From assembly GCA_903850505.1 (NCBI GenBank), contig CAINLT010000044.1:1-39536 (forward strand): DNA of 39,536 nucleotides, read 5' to 3'. Origin of the DNA: an uncultured Myxococcales bacterium. Its GTDB lineage: Bacteria; Myxococcota_A; UBA9042. Each line of letters starts with the position of its first letter. Position 1 is the first letter of the stretch. The position numbers and the translations under genes were made by a program. Positions 17,560 to 24,688 of this stretch are shown here, in pieces. Under the pieces are notes generated by a model, which worked only from the letters and a program-made list of their open reading frames with translations, had not been told where the DNA came from and did not search any database.

Positions 17560-18588
17560 TCAGGCGTCGCGGCCGCCCATGTCCCGCGCCGTGATGAAGC
17601 GGACGTGGAAGTGGTCGCGGTGGCCAGCGGCGTTGCGAATGAGCGTGTCGCCGTGGCTGCCCTTGGGGCCGAACTGGAACAGATGCTCGAGGCGTGCTTC
17701 GGGCTCACCGTGCGCCGCGGCGCATTGGTAGAGCTTGCGCTGCAATTGCGGTGCCATGAAGATCGCCGCGAGCTGGCCGGAGCGTTCCAGCGTGTCGACA
17801 ACAAACCACATGCGCTGCCAGTCGATTTCGTCCACCGTGGGCTTGCCCCAGCGGTCGCGGTTGGCGCTGTTGGTCAGGTAGCCGATGTCGACGTCCTGGC
17901 CCGAGCGGTGCGACTTGTGGTGGCCCAGGCGGCCGCCGCCCGGACGCGACAGCGAACCGATCAGCACCGGATGCTTCTGCGGCCAGCGCTTGGCCATCTC
18001 GCGAAACGCCGTCCGCAGGATCTGCACCATCTCGGGGCGGCCCCAATTGGAGTCGTCCGTCTTGGTTGCGGAAATGCCCGGGCCGCTGGTCAGCTGTTCG
18101 CCTTCCTTGAAGCCAATCGGCGCGCCGGAAAGAATGGGCAGCGTCAGCACCTGACCGACCTTCAGCTGCGGATCGCGCTGGCCGTCGAACGGGATGTTGT
18201 TGAGCACCGCGACAGCCGCGGGCGACATCAGGTAGCGGTAGGCAATCGCGCGCAGCGTATCGCCGGCCTTGACCGTGTAGGCAGCTTCCCGGACGGCCGA
18301 ACGCATCGCGCGGTTGGGCATTTCTTGCGGACCGGCGAAGGCGCCGCCAGCCGCGGGCGGGCCCACGTCATCGGGCGTCCAGCGCTGGCCATTGGGCAAT
18401 TTCAGTTCGGCGGCGGCGGCGGCATCAAAGAGCGCGCCATCATCTTCTTCACCCGTACCAACGGTCTCTGCCGCTGCTTCACGGGTCGCCACTGTCGGCG
18501 CATTGCCACCGCGTGCGAGGACTGGAACTGCCGGCAGGAGCGCCGTCAAGACCGTCACGAGCACAGAGATGTTTTTGCGAAACGTCAT
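17560..18588 (-). CDS. LysM plus MepA-type (M74) murein endopeptidase
   Basis: 342 residues with a Sec signal peptide (ISVLVTVLTALLPAVPVLA). Residues 104-150 are one LysM peptidoglycan-binding domain (YTVKAGDTLRAIAYRYLMSP, then LKVGQVLTLPI). Residues 165-340 match penicillin-insensitive murein endopeptidase MepA: the zinc and catalytic segment LGHHKSHRSGQDVDIGY and the C-terminal HRDHFHVRF (His-x-His ligands), plus LFQFGPKGSHGDTL. MepA cleaves the D-Ala-mDAP cross-link in peptidoglycan. E. coli MepA lacks LysM; the fusion gives its own wall anchor. The promoter probably lies in the 353-bp AT-richer region upstream; a TTGCCA, 18 bp, TAAGGT pair (18656-18685, minus) is one possibility. Confidence 0.92.
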   Translation of the reverse strand: MTFRKNISVLVTVLTALLPAVPVLARGGNAPTVATREAAAETVGTGEEDDGALFDAAAAAELKLPNGQRWTPDDVGPPAAGGAFAGPQEMPNRAMRSAVREAAYTVKAGDTLRAIAYRYLMSPAAVAVLNNIPFDGQRDPQLKVGQVLTLPILSGAPIGFKEGEQLTSGPGISATKTDDSNWGRPEMVQILRTAFREMAKRWPQKHPVLIGSLSRPGGGRLGHHKSHRSGQDVDIGYLTNSANRDRWGKPTVDEIDWQRMWFVVDTLERSGQLAAIFMAPQLQRKLYQCAAAHGEPEARLEHLFQFGPKGSHGDTLIRNAAGHRDHFHVRFITARDMGGRDA

Positions 18589-18941
18589 TTAACTCCGTGT
18601 CTTGATTCGGCTTTATCGCGAAAAGTGCGATGTTGCGCGTTCGAAGACCACGGCAACCTTACTCCAGGGAATCGTCCGGTGGCAATTGACTTCGTGTTTG
18701 GCGTCAAGATTTTTAGCAATTGTCGCGAATAGCAAAGCAAATACGAGATGTTGTGAAGCTGCCGAATCGTCGTGACGCAGCGCGTCAGACAGCTTTGCAC
18801 GTTTTTCAAAAACGTTTAGATATCAGGCTATTGCAAATCGAGTTGACAGAATACGGTCCTCGCCGCTCGGTCACGATCATGGATCGACGTCGCCCGCGGA
18901 TCGGGCCTCTTTCGCCGGTTTTGGCCGAGGCCTTGCGGCAA
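18589..18941 (-). other. Non-coding leader region of the mepA-like gene
   Basis: 353 bp between rsmE and the endopeptidase gene, clearly richer in A and T than its surroundings. It holds a possible promoter on the minus strand (18656-18685), a 17-bp perfect palindrome (18799-18815) and several poly-T/poly-A stretches. Short frames on either strand show no coding character. Regulation of a cell-wall hydrolase from a long, palindrome-bearing leader is plausible. Confidence 0.45.
18799..18815. promoter_or_regulatory. 17-bp perfect palindrome, possible operator
   Basis: ACGTTTTTCAAAAACGT: two 8-base arms around a single central C. It is too AT-rich and short-looped to be a good terminator, and it lies about 210 bp upstream of the mepA-like start codon. 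It fits the shape of a dimeric regulator site; no regulator is identified. Confidence 0.4.
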
Positions 18942-19628
18942 CTACGCCTGTCCGCGGGCAATTGCCGCCACCGTCAGGCCGGCGGTCTCGGCGCGCAGGA
19001 CCAACGGCCCGAGAGAAATCGCCTGGGTCTGAAAATTCCCAAACAACGTCCGCTCTTTGGCCGACCAGCCGCCTTCTGGACACACAGCCACGCGCCACGG
19101 CAGCACATCATGCGTCGCCGTCACGCCACGCCAGGACGCGCCGCCGGTCTCGTCGGCGAAGTAGCACCGCGGCCCCGGCAGCCACTCGCTGAGCGTCATC
19201 GGCAGCACGACCCGCATCCGCCACGTCCGCCCGCACTGCTCCAGCGCGCCATCCGCGATCGCCTGCCAGCGCGCCTGCTTGTCGGCGCGGTCATGTACGC
19301 GCACGACGCCGTGGTCCAGCAACAGCGGCACAAACTCGTCAACGCCCAGCTCGGCCGCCTTCTCCACAAGCCAATCCTGCCGCTCACCTTTCAGGACGCC
19401 GGCGGCCAGGTGCAGTTGCGGCTCCACCGACGCGTGAACCAGCGCCGGAGCGACCGCGACAAAGCGGTCGCCATGCCAAGTAACGGCTTGCGTGCGAAAC
19501 GCGCCGTCGCACAGGAGCAGCGGCGCGCCATCGTCCAGCCGCAGCACGCGTTTCAGGCGGTGGCGAACGGCGTTGTCGACCGCAATCTCCGCGTCGTTGT
19601 CCGGCAGCGGGTGCAACAGGTGGCGCAT
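18942..19628 (-). CDS. rsmE: 16S rRNA (uracil-1498-N3)-methyltransferase
   Basis: Methylates N3 of U1498 of 16S rRNA; SPOUT-fold, knotted, SAM-dependent dimer in the cytoplasm. 228 residues, standard. The N-terminal PUA-like part contains HRLKRVLRLDDGAPLLLCDG. The family motifs are all present: LKGERQDWLVEKAAELGVDE (the knot strand region), CPEGGWSAKE (usually GPEGG, here Cys for Gly), and SLGPLVLRAETA at the C-terminus. It is the last gene of a minus-strand group, 9 bp after prmA, so both translation-apparatus methyltransferases are probably made from one transcript. Confidence 0.96.
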   Translation of the reverse strand: MRHLLHPLPDNDAEIAVDNAVRHRLKRVLRLDDGAPLLLCDGAFRTQAVTWHGDRFVAVAPALVHASVEPQLHLAAGVLKGERQDWLVEKAAELGVDEFVPLLLDHGVVRVHDRADKQARWQAIADGALEQCGRTWRMRVVLPMTLSEWLPGPRCYFADETGGASWRGVTATHDVLPWRVAVCPEGGWSAKERTLFGNFQTQAISLGPLVLRAETAGLTVAAIARGQA

Positions 19629-19637
19629 CGGAGTCCC

Positions 19638-20540
19638 TTATGGTCGGCGCAGCGTGAGCGCGGCCCAGCCATTTTCCGTCACGTGTTCAAGCGGCTCCAG
19701 GCCGTGCCGCTGATACGCGGCCGTCACCACAGGCAGTTCGCGCGCCAGCAGCCCGGAGAGGATGAGCGTCCCGTGCGGCGCGACCTTCCGCGCCAGATTG
19801 GGTGCCATCGGCAACAGCACGGACGACAGGATGTTGGCGACGACGAGCTGAAATTTCCCTGCGACATCGCGTGGATCGCCGGTGTGACGTAGGGTCACGC
19901 GGTCCGCCACGCCGTTCAGTTCCAGGTTCCGCTGGGCGCTCGCCACGGCGTCGCGCTCAATCTCCGTGCCCACCGCGCGCCCGACGCCGAGCCGCACCGC
20001 CAGGATCGCCAGCACGCCCGAGCCTGTGCCCACGTCCAGCATCGCCACGTCAGCCAGCTTGCCGGTCTGCCCCGCCGCCCATTTCTCCACGGCCTGCAGG
20101 CAGAGACGCGTGGTCTCGTGCGTGCCCGTGCCAAACGCCAGGCCGGGATCGACGATCAACCGCACCATCCCCGGCTGCTCCGGCTCGACCATCCACGCCG
20201 GTTCAATGCGCAGATGCTGGCCGAGGTTGAACGGCTTGTAGTGCAGCTTCCACACGCGATTCCAGTCTTCGTGCGGCAGCGGCGTCTGGCTGAGCACGGC
20301 GGGAATTTGCGCTGCGGCACACTCGCTCGTCAGCAACGCCTGCGCGGATTCCGCTTCCTCCGGCGGCACATACAGCGTCATGCGCGTTTGGCCGACGGGC
20401 AGGGTGTCACTGCCCAGCGTGAACGCATCCTCCAGCAGCACGCCGCGGGGCGACAGGAGCCAGCACAGGCCGGTCAGGCCATCGACGGCGGTCTCCGGGA
20501 CAGTCAGCTGCAGCGCGACGCTCTCGATGCTGTCACTCAT
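19638..20540 (-). CDS. prmA: Ribosomal protein L11 methyltransferase
   Basis: Trimethylates lysines and the N-terminus of ribosomal protein L11. 300 residues from ATG 20540; the frame opens a further 13 codons upstream, but the chosen start gives the expected N-terminus (MSDSIESVALQL) and overlaps the upstream gene by only 8 bp. Motifs: EDWNRVWKLHYKPFNLG (linker to catalytic domain), DPGLAFGTGTHETTRLCL (substrate/SAM loop), DVGTGSGVLAI (SAM motif I) and VVANILSSVLLPMAP (motif IV with catalytic Asn). Lies between the biotin carrier gene and rsmE; the pairing prmA-rsmE is common in bacteria and supports both assignments. Confidence 0.95.
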   Translation of the reverse strand: MSDSIESVALQLTVPETAVDGLTGLCWLLSPRGVLLEDAFTLGSDTLPVGQTRMTLYVPPEEAESAQALLTSECAAAQIPAVLSQTPLPHEDWNRVWKLHYKPFNLGQHLRIEPAWMVEPEQPGMVRLIVDPGLAFGTGTHETTRLCLQAVEKWAAGQTGKLADVAMLDVGTGSGVLAILAVRLGVGRAVGTEIERDAVASAQRNLELNGVADRVTLRHTGDPRDVAGKFQLVVANILSSVLLPMAPNLARKVAPHGTLILSGLLARELPVVTAAYQRHGLEPLEHVTENGWAALTLRRP

Positions 20541-21051
20541 GGATCGGTTCCAGGCGCACCAACAGCGCGCCGCTCTCAACGTCCGCGCCTTCTTTCACGG
20601 CGATCTCCACGACCCGGCCGCCACCAGGCGCGCGCACGTCATTCTCCATCTTCATCGCCTCCAGGACGGCGACCACGCCGCCGGGCTGCACGATCTCGTC
20701 TAGGATCACGGGCACGCGCACAACGCGCCCGGGCATGGAAGCCGTCACCCGCCCGCCCGCTGCGCCCTTGCCGGCATTTGCACCGGTGAGCCAGCTCACG
20801 CGCGCGTCCTCGACCTCAAACGTCCGCTGCACGTGCGTGTCGACAACCAGCAGGCCTTGCTTTGTCGTCAGCGCCCGCAAGGCCACGCGCCGCTCGCTCG
20901 TCGCCACCGCGGTGCGGCCATCGGGCAGCGGGTTCACCGCCAGCTCCATCCGCCGTCCGTCGATCTCCACGATCACCGTCTCGCCGCGGTCTTCCACGAT
21001 GGTCACGCTCTCGATCTTGTCGCCGCGCTTGACGCGGTATTCCGTCGCCAT
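20533..21051 (-). CDS. Biotin carboxyl carrier protein of an acyl-CoA carboxylase
   Basis: 172 residues. The last 75 residues form a biotinyl domain with EAMKM at 131-135, Lys134 being the biotinylation site, and the expected hammerhead fold sequence (VTASMPGRVVRVPVILDEIV; GRVVEIAVKEGADVESGALL). The N-terminal half is the BT-like linker region seen in carriers of propionyl-CoA or 3-methylcrotonyl-CoA carboxylases, not the Ala/Pro-rich linker of AccB. It starts 9 bp after the biotin carboxylase gene and overlaps prmA by 8 bp. The carboxyltransferase subunit that fixes the substrate is not in this window, so the acyl-CoA substrate is unknown. Confidence 0.9.
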   Translation of the reverse strand: MATEYRVKRGDKIESVTIVEDRGETVIVEIDGRRMELAVNPLPDGRTAVATSERRVALRALTTKQGLLVVDTHVQRTFEVEDARVSWLTGANAGKGAAGGRVTASMPGRVVRVPVILDEIVQPGGVVAVLEAMKMENDVRAPGGGRVVEIAVKEGADVESGALLVRLEPIHE

Positions 21052-21060
21052 TGCCGTTCC

Positions 21061-22548
21061 TTACCGTGCGCGCAGGCTGCCGAGCCGCGCCGTTTGCTGC
21101 CAGAGGCTCTCGCCACTTCCTGTCGTTTGCGGCTGCTGCGACTGCCGCTGCCGGTGCGTGTGAATCGCCGCAAAGGCGCTCGCCAACTCGTCGTCGTCCG
21201 GTGTCGTCCGCAGCGCCGGGAGCGAGGCGACCACGCCCGTGTTGTACGGACCCACCTGGAAGGCTTCGCTGCCGAGCACCTGCTGCAAATGCTCGATGTT
21301 ATGGGCGAATCCCGCGATCTCAAAGCGTTCCAGCGCCGCGTCCATCCGCGCGATCGCGCGTGGCCGATCGGGCGCCCAAGCGGAGAGCTTGGCGATCATG
21401 GAATCGTAGAAGCGCGGAATCTCGTCGCCTTCGCCAAAACCGTCGTCGATGCGCAGCCCCGGACCCATCGGCGGACGGTACACGAGCAGCGGACCCGGCG
21501 CCGGCACAAAACCACGCGACGGATCTTCCGCGTAGATCCGGCATTCAATCGCGTGGCCGCGCTGCACGATGTCGTTCTGCGTCACCGACAGCTTCTCGCC
21601 CATGGCGACGCGCAGCTGCTCGTAGACGATGTCGACGCCGGTCGCCAGCTCCGTCACCGGATGCTCAACCTGCAGGCGCGTGTTCATCTCCATGAAGTAG
21701 AAGTTTTCGTGCTCGTCCACGAGGCACTCAATGGTTCCCGCGCCGACGTATTGCACCGCTTGCGCCGCCTTCACGGCCATCGCGCCCATCTTCAGTCGCG
21801 TCGCTTGACTCAAGTGCGCCGCGGGCGACTCCTCGATGATCTTCTGGTTGCGGCGCTGCACGGAGCATTCGCGCTCGAACAGGTGAATCGTGTTGCCGTG
21901 CGTGTCCGCCAGCACCTGAATCTCGATGTGACGCGGGTTGAGGATCGCCTTTTCGATGTACACCGTCGCGTCGCCAAAGTACGCGCCGGCTTCCCGCTGC
22001 GCGCCTTCAAAGCCCGCGGGAAGCTCAGCCGGGTCATGCAGGATGCGAATGCCACGCCCGCCGCCGCCTGACGCGGCCTTCAGCATCACCGGGTAGCCGA
22101 TCTCAGCGCACAGCTTCTGGGCTTCTTCCAGTGTCGCGATCGGCTCGAGCGAACCGGGCACAACCGGCACGCCCGCCGCGTGCATCGTCTGACGCGCGGT
22201 CGTCTTCACGCCCATCTGCTTCATGGCATACGCGCCGGGGCCGATAAACGTCACGCCGGCGGCCTCGCACTCTTCGCGAAACACGTGGTTCTCGCTCAGG
22301 AAGCCGTAGCCGGGGTGGATGAGCGTCGCGCCGGTTTGCTTGGCCGCGGCCAGCACGAGATCGCCGCGGAGATAGGAATCCTTGGACGGCGGCGGGCCCA
22401 GGCGCACGGCTTCATCGGCAAGCCAAACGTGACGTGCATTGCGATCGGCGTCGGAGTAGACCGCGACCGTGCCCAAGCCGAGCTCGCGGCACGCGCGAAT
22501 GACGCGACAGGCGATTTCGCCGCGGTTGGCGATGAGGACTTTGGGCAT
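21061..22548 (-). CDS. Biotin carboxylase subunit of an acyl-CoA carboxylase
   Basis: ATP- and bicarbonate-dependent carboxylation of the biotin on the adjacent carrier. 495 residues. N-terminal domain starts with KVLIANRGEIACRVIRACRE. The ATP-grasp domain has the glycine-rich loop KAASGGGGRGIRI, ECSVQRRNQKIIEESP, and the catalytic FMEMNTRLQVEHPVTE (Glu and Arg of the active site). The C-terminal domain includes RGHAIECRIYAEDPSRGFVP and GLRIDDGFGEGDEIPRFYDS. AAAGGAG lies before ATG 22548. The longer C-terminus relative to E. coli AccC (449 residues) fits the A-subunits of propionyl-, methylcrotonyl- or geranyl-CoA carboxylases. It diverges from the riboswitch-controlled lipoprotein operon. 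Confidence 0.95.
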   Translation of the reverse strand: MPKVLIANRGEIACRVIRACRELGLGTVAVYSDADRNARHVWLADEAVRLGPPPSKDSYLRGDLVLAAAKQTGATLIHPGYGFLSENHVFREECEAAGVTFIGPGAYAMKQMGVKTTARQTMHAAGVPVVPGSLEPIATLEEAQKLCAEIGYPVMLKAASGGGGRGIRILHDPAELPAGFEGAQREAGAYFGDATVYIEKAILNPRHIEIQVLADTHGNTIHLFERECSVQRRNQKIIEESPAAHLSQATRLKMGAMAVKAAQAVQYVGAGTIECLVDEHENFYFMEMNTRLQVEHPVTELATGVDIVYEQLRVAMGEKLSVTQNDIVQRGHAIECRIYAEDPSRGFVPAPGPLLVYRPPMGPGLRIDDGFGEGDEIPRFYDSMIAKLSAWAPDRPRAIARMDAALERFEIAGFAHNIEHLQQVLGSEAFQVGPYNTGVVASLPALRTTPDDDELASAFAAIHTHRQRQSQQPQTTGSGESLWQQTARLGSLRAR

Positions 22549-22613
22549 CCAGAGCTCCTTTGGGCGCGATCGGCGACGCTGTGTCCGTCGACGGGGCCGT
22601 ATCGTGCCCTGTC

Positions 22614-22642
22614 TTGACGGCTGGGCGCAACCTCAATAGCCT
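22614..22642 (+). promoter_or_regulatory. Promoter of the cobalamin-riboswitch operon
   Basis: TTGACG (22614-22619), 17-bp spacer, TAGCCT (22637-22642). Five of six -35 bases match and the -10 keeps the most conserved T, A and final T. The predicted start, near 22649, is exactly where the riboswitch stem begins, which supports both calls. Confidence 0.55.
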
Positions 22643-22645
22643 CTT

Positions 22646-22770
22646 TGCAAGTCGATCGAATGCCGATGCGACTTGGGAGGAAGTCCGGTGCAATTCCGGC
22701 GCTGACCCGCAACCGTGAGCGCTCCTGGTCGCCAGGCCAAGAGCGTAAGTCGGGAACTCCCCTTGAGCTT
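22646..22770 (+). promoter_or_regulatory. Cobalamin (vitamin B12) riboswitch
   Basis: The conserved core is readable. GGGAGGAAGTCCGGTG followed by CAATTCCGGCGCTGACCCGC, then AACCGT (22675-22717), corresponds to the family's GGGAA..CCGGTGcgAaTCCGG..CtG..CCCGCAACtGT. A closing stem CAAGTCG (22648-22654) pairs with CGACTTG (22669-22675). The P6-like hairpin is CGCTC..CCTGG..CCAGG..GAGCG (22720-22745), and AAGTCGGGAACTCC (22747-22760) is the B12 box. The peripheral arms are short, as in the smaller class of cobalamin riboswitches. Binding of a cobalamin normally turns expression off. It lies on the plus strand upstream of two lipoprotein genes. Confidence 0.88.
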
Positions 22771-22912
22771 TTCGCGCCCTCGAGGTGGCGGCCATCCGGC
22801 TGTCAAAGGGGAGCGGCTCGCAGATACGCCTTGGCTTGGCCAAGCGCGGTTTGTGTCCCGACAGGTGAGCCACGCGTGTGGTCCGCCTCGCGTTCAGTCC
22901 AAGGGGTTGCCG
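22757..22912 (+). promoter_or_regulatory. Putative riboswitch expression platform
   Basis: CTCCCCTT (22757-22764), directly after the B12 box, can pair with AAGGGGAG (22806-22813) or alternatively its CCCCTTG (22759-22765) with CAAGGGG (22900-22906), a Shine-Dalgarno-like sequence six bases before the in-frame ATG 22913. A further hairpin (CGCCTTGGC/GCCAAGCG, 22827-22846) lies between. Mutually exclusive pairing that hides or frees the ribosome site would give translational control. The pairing is seen; the mechanism is inference, and seven-base complementarity can arise by chance. Confidence 0.35.
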
Positions 22913-22942
22913 ATGCTGCAACTTTCCTGGCGCGAGGTTCCC

Positions 22943-23743
22943 ATGGCTCTGTTTCGCAACTTCACCGTCACCTTCGCCACCTGCGCGCTCGCCGCGTGCG
23001 GCACCACCACGGCCTCCAGCGGCAGCACCGACGACGCCGGCAGCGGCGACACGAGCAGCGACGCGAGCGGGGACACGACCGCGTCCGCGAGCATCCTCGG
23101 CGTGTGGGCGAGCAGCTTTGGCGGGTACAGCGAGATCACCGCGAGTCAGTGGGACGAGATGGCGATCATCTCCCAGGATGCCGGCAAGCGGTTCGCGATC
23201 ACCCAAAACTCCGCGAGCGACAAGTACGGCCCGTCGAAATTCAACAAGATCGTCTGGACCGCGCCCAAGGACGGCGCGTTCTACACCTGCACGGTCGCCT
23301 ACGGTCTCGCCACCGCCGACCTCGCCAGCGCCACGACCAAGACCGCGGACGACAGCGCGCCCGACAAGTCCGGCTGCGGCGGCTTCTCGTGGACAAAGCT
23401 GACCAGCGCGGTCGCGATCGAGATCGCCGGCAAGTACAACGACAACTTCGGCGGCAAGTCGGTCATCACGAGCCGCTTCTGGGACACCGCATGGCTGTTC
23501 CAGTACGACAACGCCAAGCGCGTTGCCATCACGCAGAACGCGTCGGACGACAAGTACAATCCGTCGAAATTCAGCAAAGTCGTCTGGACCGCGCCGATCG
23601 CCGGCAGCTTCTACACCTGCACGGTGGACTACGGCCTGGACAGCGCCGAGCTCGCCGCCGCCACCACCAAGACCGCCGACGACAGCGCCCCGGACAAGTC
23701 CGGCTGCGGCGGCTTCTCCTGGACCAAGTTGACGCCGCAATGA
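22943..23743 (+). CDS. Riboswitch-controlled lipoprotein with two tandem domains
   Basis: 266 residues. From ATG 22943 (GAGG five bases before) the product begins with a lipoprotein signal (FTVTFATCALAAC, Cys19) and a Ser/Asp/Gly-rich linker. ATG 22913, with AAGGGG upstream, would add ten residues and cannot be excluded. The mature part is two copies of a domain of about 110 residues; each has a Trp-containing segment (ITASQWDEMAIIS / ITSRFWDTAWLF), ITQN..DKY.PSKF.K.VWTAP, FYTCTV.YGL, and ends DDSAPDKSGCGGFSWTKLT. The paired Cys in each copy suggest a disulfide. The cobalamin riboswitch and the following lipoprotein point to a role in vitamin B12 capture at the cell surface. That is inferred from context; the domain has no function I can name. 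Confidence 0.82.
   Translation: MALFRNFTVTFATCALAACGTTTASSGSTDDAGSGDTSSDASGDTTASASILGVWASSFGGYSEITASQWDEMAIISQDAGKRFAITQNSASDKYGPSKFNKIVWTAPKDGAFYTCTVAYGLATADLASATTKTADDSAPDKSGCGGFSWTKLTSAVAIEIAGKYNDNFGGKSVITSRFWDTAWLFQYDNAKRVAITQNASDDKYNPSKFSKVVWTAPIAGSFYTCTVDYGLDSAELAAATTKTADDSAPDKSGCGGFSWTKLTPQ
23083..23742 (+). repeat. Intragenic 330-bp tandem duplication
   Basis: The two domains of the riboswitch-controlled lipoprotein are also similar at DNA level. CCGTCGAAATTCA occurs at 23231 and 23561, and GACAAGTCCGGCTGCGGCGG at 23363 and 23693, each exactly 330 bp apart. N-terminal parts of the copies have diverged while the C-terminal 60 codons stay close to identical, suggesting duplication followed by gene conversion or selection. 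Outer boundaries are approximate. Confidence 0.75.
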
Positions 23744-24357
23744 TGCGGAAGTTCCTGCCAATGCTGCTGCTGATGGGCTGTGCGACGGGCTTGCCGGCGG
23801 ACAACCAGCCGGCGCCGTTCGCCAATCGTGTGGTGTCGTTCAAGCCGGGGCCGGGTGCGACGTTTGGGCAGGCGAAGATGCCCGGGATCGTGCTGGGGCC
23901 GCCCGATGGCGCGGGGAGCGATGCCGGCAGCCTGGACGTGGTGTCGCTTGGCACAGGCGGGGAGATCGTGCTGGCTTTTGACGGCATGCAGATTGTCGAC
24001 GGGCCGGGGCCGGACTTCATCGTCTTCGAGAACCCGTTCCCCGGCTGGCAGGAGCCCGGTTTCGTGGCGGTGAGCGAGGACGGCGTCACGTGGCGCGAAT
24101 GGCCGTGCGCGTGGCAGGACAAGGCGCACGACTACCCGGATTGCGCGGGCGTGCGCGCGGTGCTGGCGAACGCGGAGAATGGCGTGGATCCGACCGACCC
24201 CGTCCGCGCGGGCGGCGATGCCTTTGATCTCGCCGACGTGACGATGACGACTGCGCGGTACGTGCGGATCCGCGATACCGGGCACAATCCGGCGGACCCG
24301 CCCGGCGCCGGTTTTGATCTGGACGCGGTGTCGGTCATTCACCGGAAGCTCGATTAG
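23740..24357 (+). CDS. Second riboswitch-operon lipoprotein (cell-surface protein)
   Basis: 205 residues. ATGATG at 23740 overlaps the preceding stop, so translation is coupled; either ATG may be used. The signal peptide ends in a lipobox (LLLMGC, Cys14). The mature protein has segments I recognise from a family of secreted proteins: VVSFKPGPGATFGQAKMP, VLGPPDGAGSDAGSLDVVSL, DGPGPDFIVFENPF, VAVSEDGVTWREWPC, AGGDAFDLADV, then ARYVRIRD and GFDLDAVSV. This looks like a beta-sandwich with acidic loops and one Cys pair (WPC, DCAGV). From memory such proteins often sit beside cobalamin riboswitches and TonB-dependent B12 transport genes; no transporter follows here. A B12-binding or receptor-accessory role is inferred. 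Confidence 0.82.
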   Translation: MMRKFLPMLLLMGCATGLPADNQPAPFANRVVSFKPGPGATFGQAKMPGIVLGPPDGAGSDAGSLDVVSLGTGGEIVLAFDGMQIVDGPGPDFIVFENPFPGWQEPGFVAVSEDGVTWREWPCAWQDKAHDYPDCAGVRAVLANAENGVDPTDPVRAGGDAFDLADVTMTTARYVRIRDTGHNPADPPGAGFDLDAVSVIHRKLD

Positions 24358-24688
24358 GCGGCGCAGCGAAGAAAATTTCTGCAAATCGACAAAGTCGCGC
24401 GGCAAAAGTCGCGAACGCACGAATACTACTTGCTGCGCATGTCGGGCGCGGTGCTTCGCGGAAAACTGGGCGCGCGCTCAGCGACACGGGAAGCCCACAT
24501 CAACCAGGCCGGCGCGGCAAACGGGACTCAAGGACCCCGCGAGCCGCCAAAGGTTGGGCGGCGCAGCGCGAGCTGCGGGACCGCAATGTGGTTCTGCGTC
24601 CGGTGAAAGCCGGAGGCAGCGGCGGGGAGGTCGATTTTTTTGGGGCGGAGGTCCCCGGCGTAGCCGGAACTGTCGAAGTTTTCCGCGG
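24358..24688. other. Non-coding interval between convergent genes
   Basis: 331 bp. No coding sequence is supported. Small hairpins occur at about 24599-24614 (TCCGG/CCGGA around TGAAAG) and 24657-24669 (CCGGC/GCCGG around GTA), and a T-tract lies at about 24635-24641. Hairpin and T-tract are about 20 bp apart, so I do not call a terminator, though transcripts from both sides must end here. Confidence 0.4.

Noticed and set aside
22549..22613. Riboswitch acting on the biotin carboxylase gene
   Set aside because: The riboswitch core reads only on the plus strand, away from the carboxylase.
24599..24641. Rho-independent terminator for the riboswitch operon
   Set aside because: The hairpin and the T-tract are about 20 bp apart and the stem is only five pairs.
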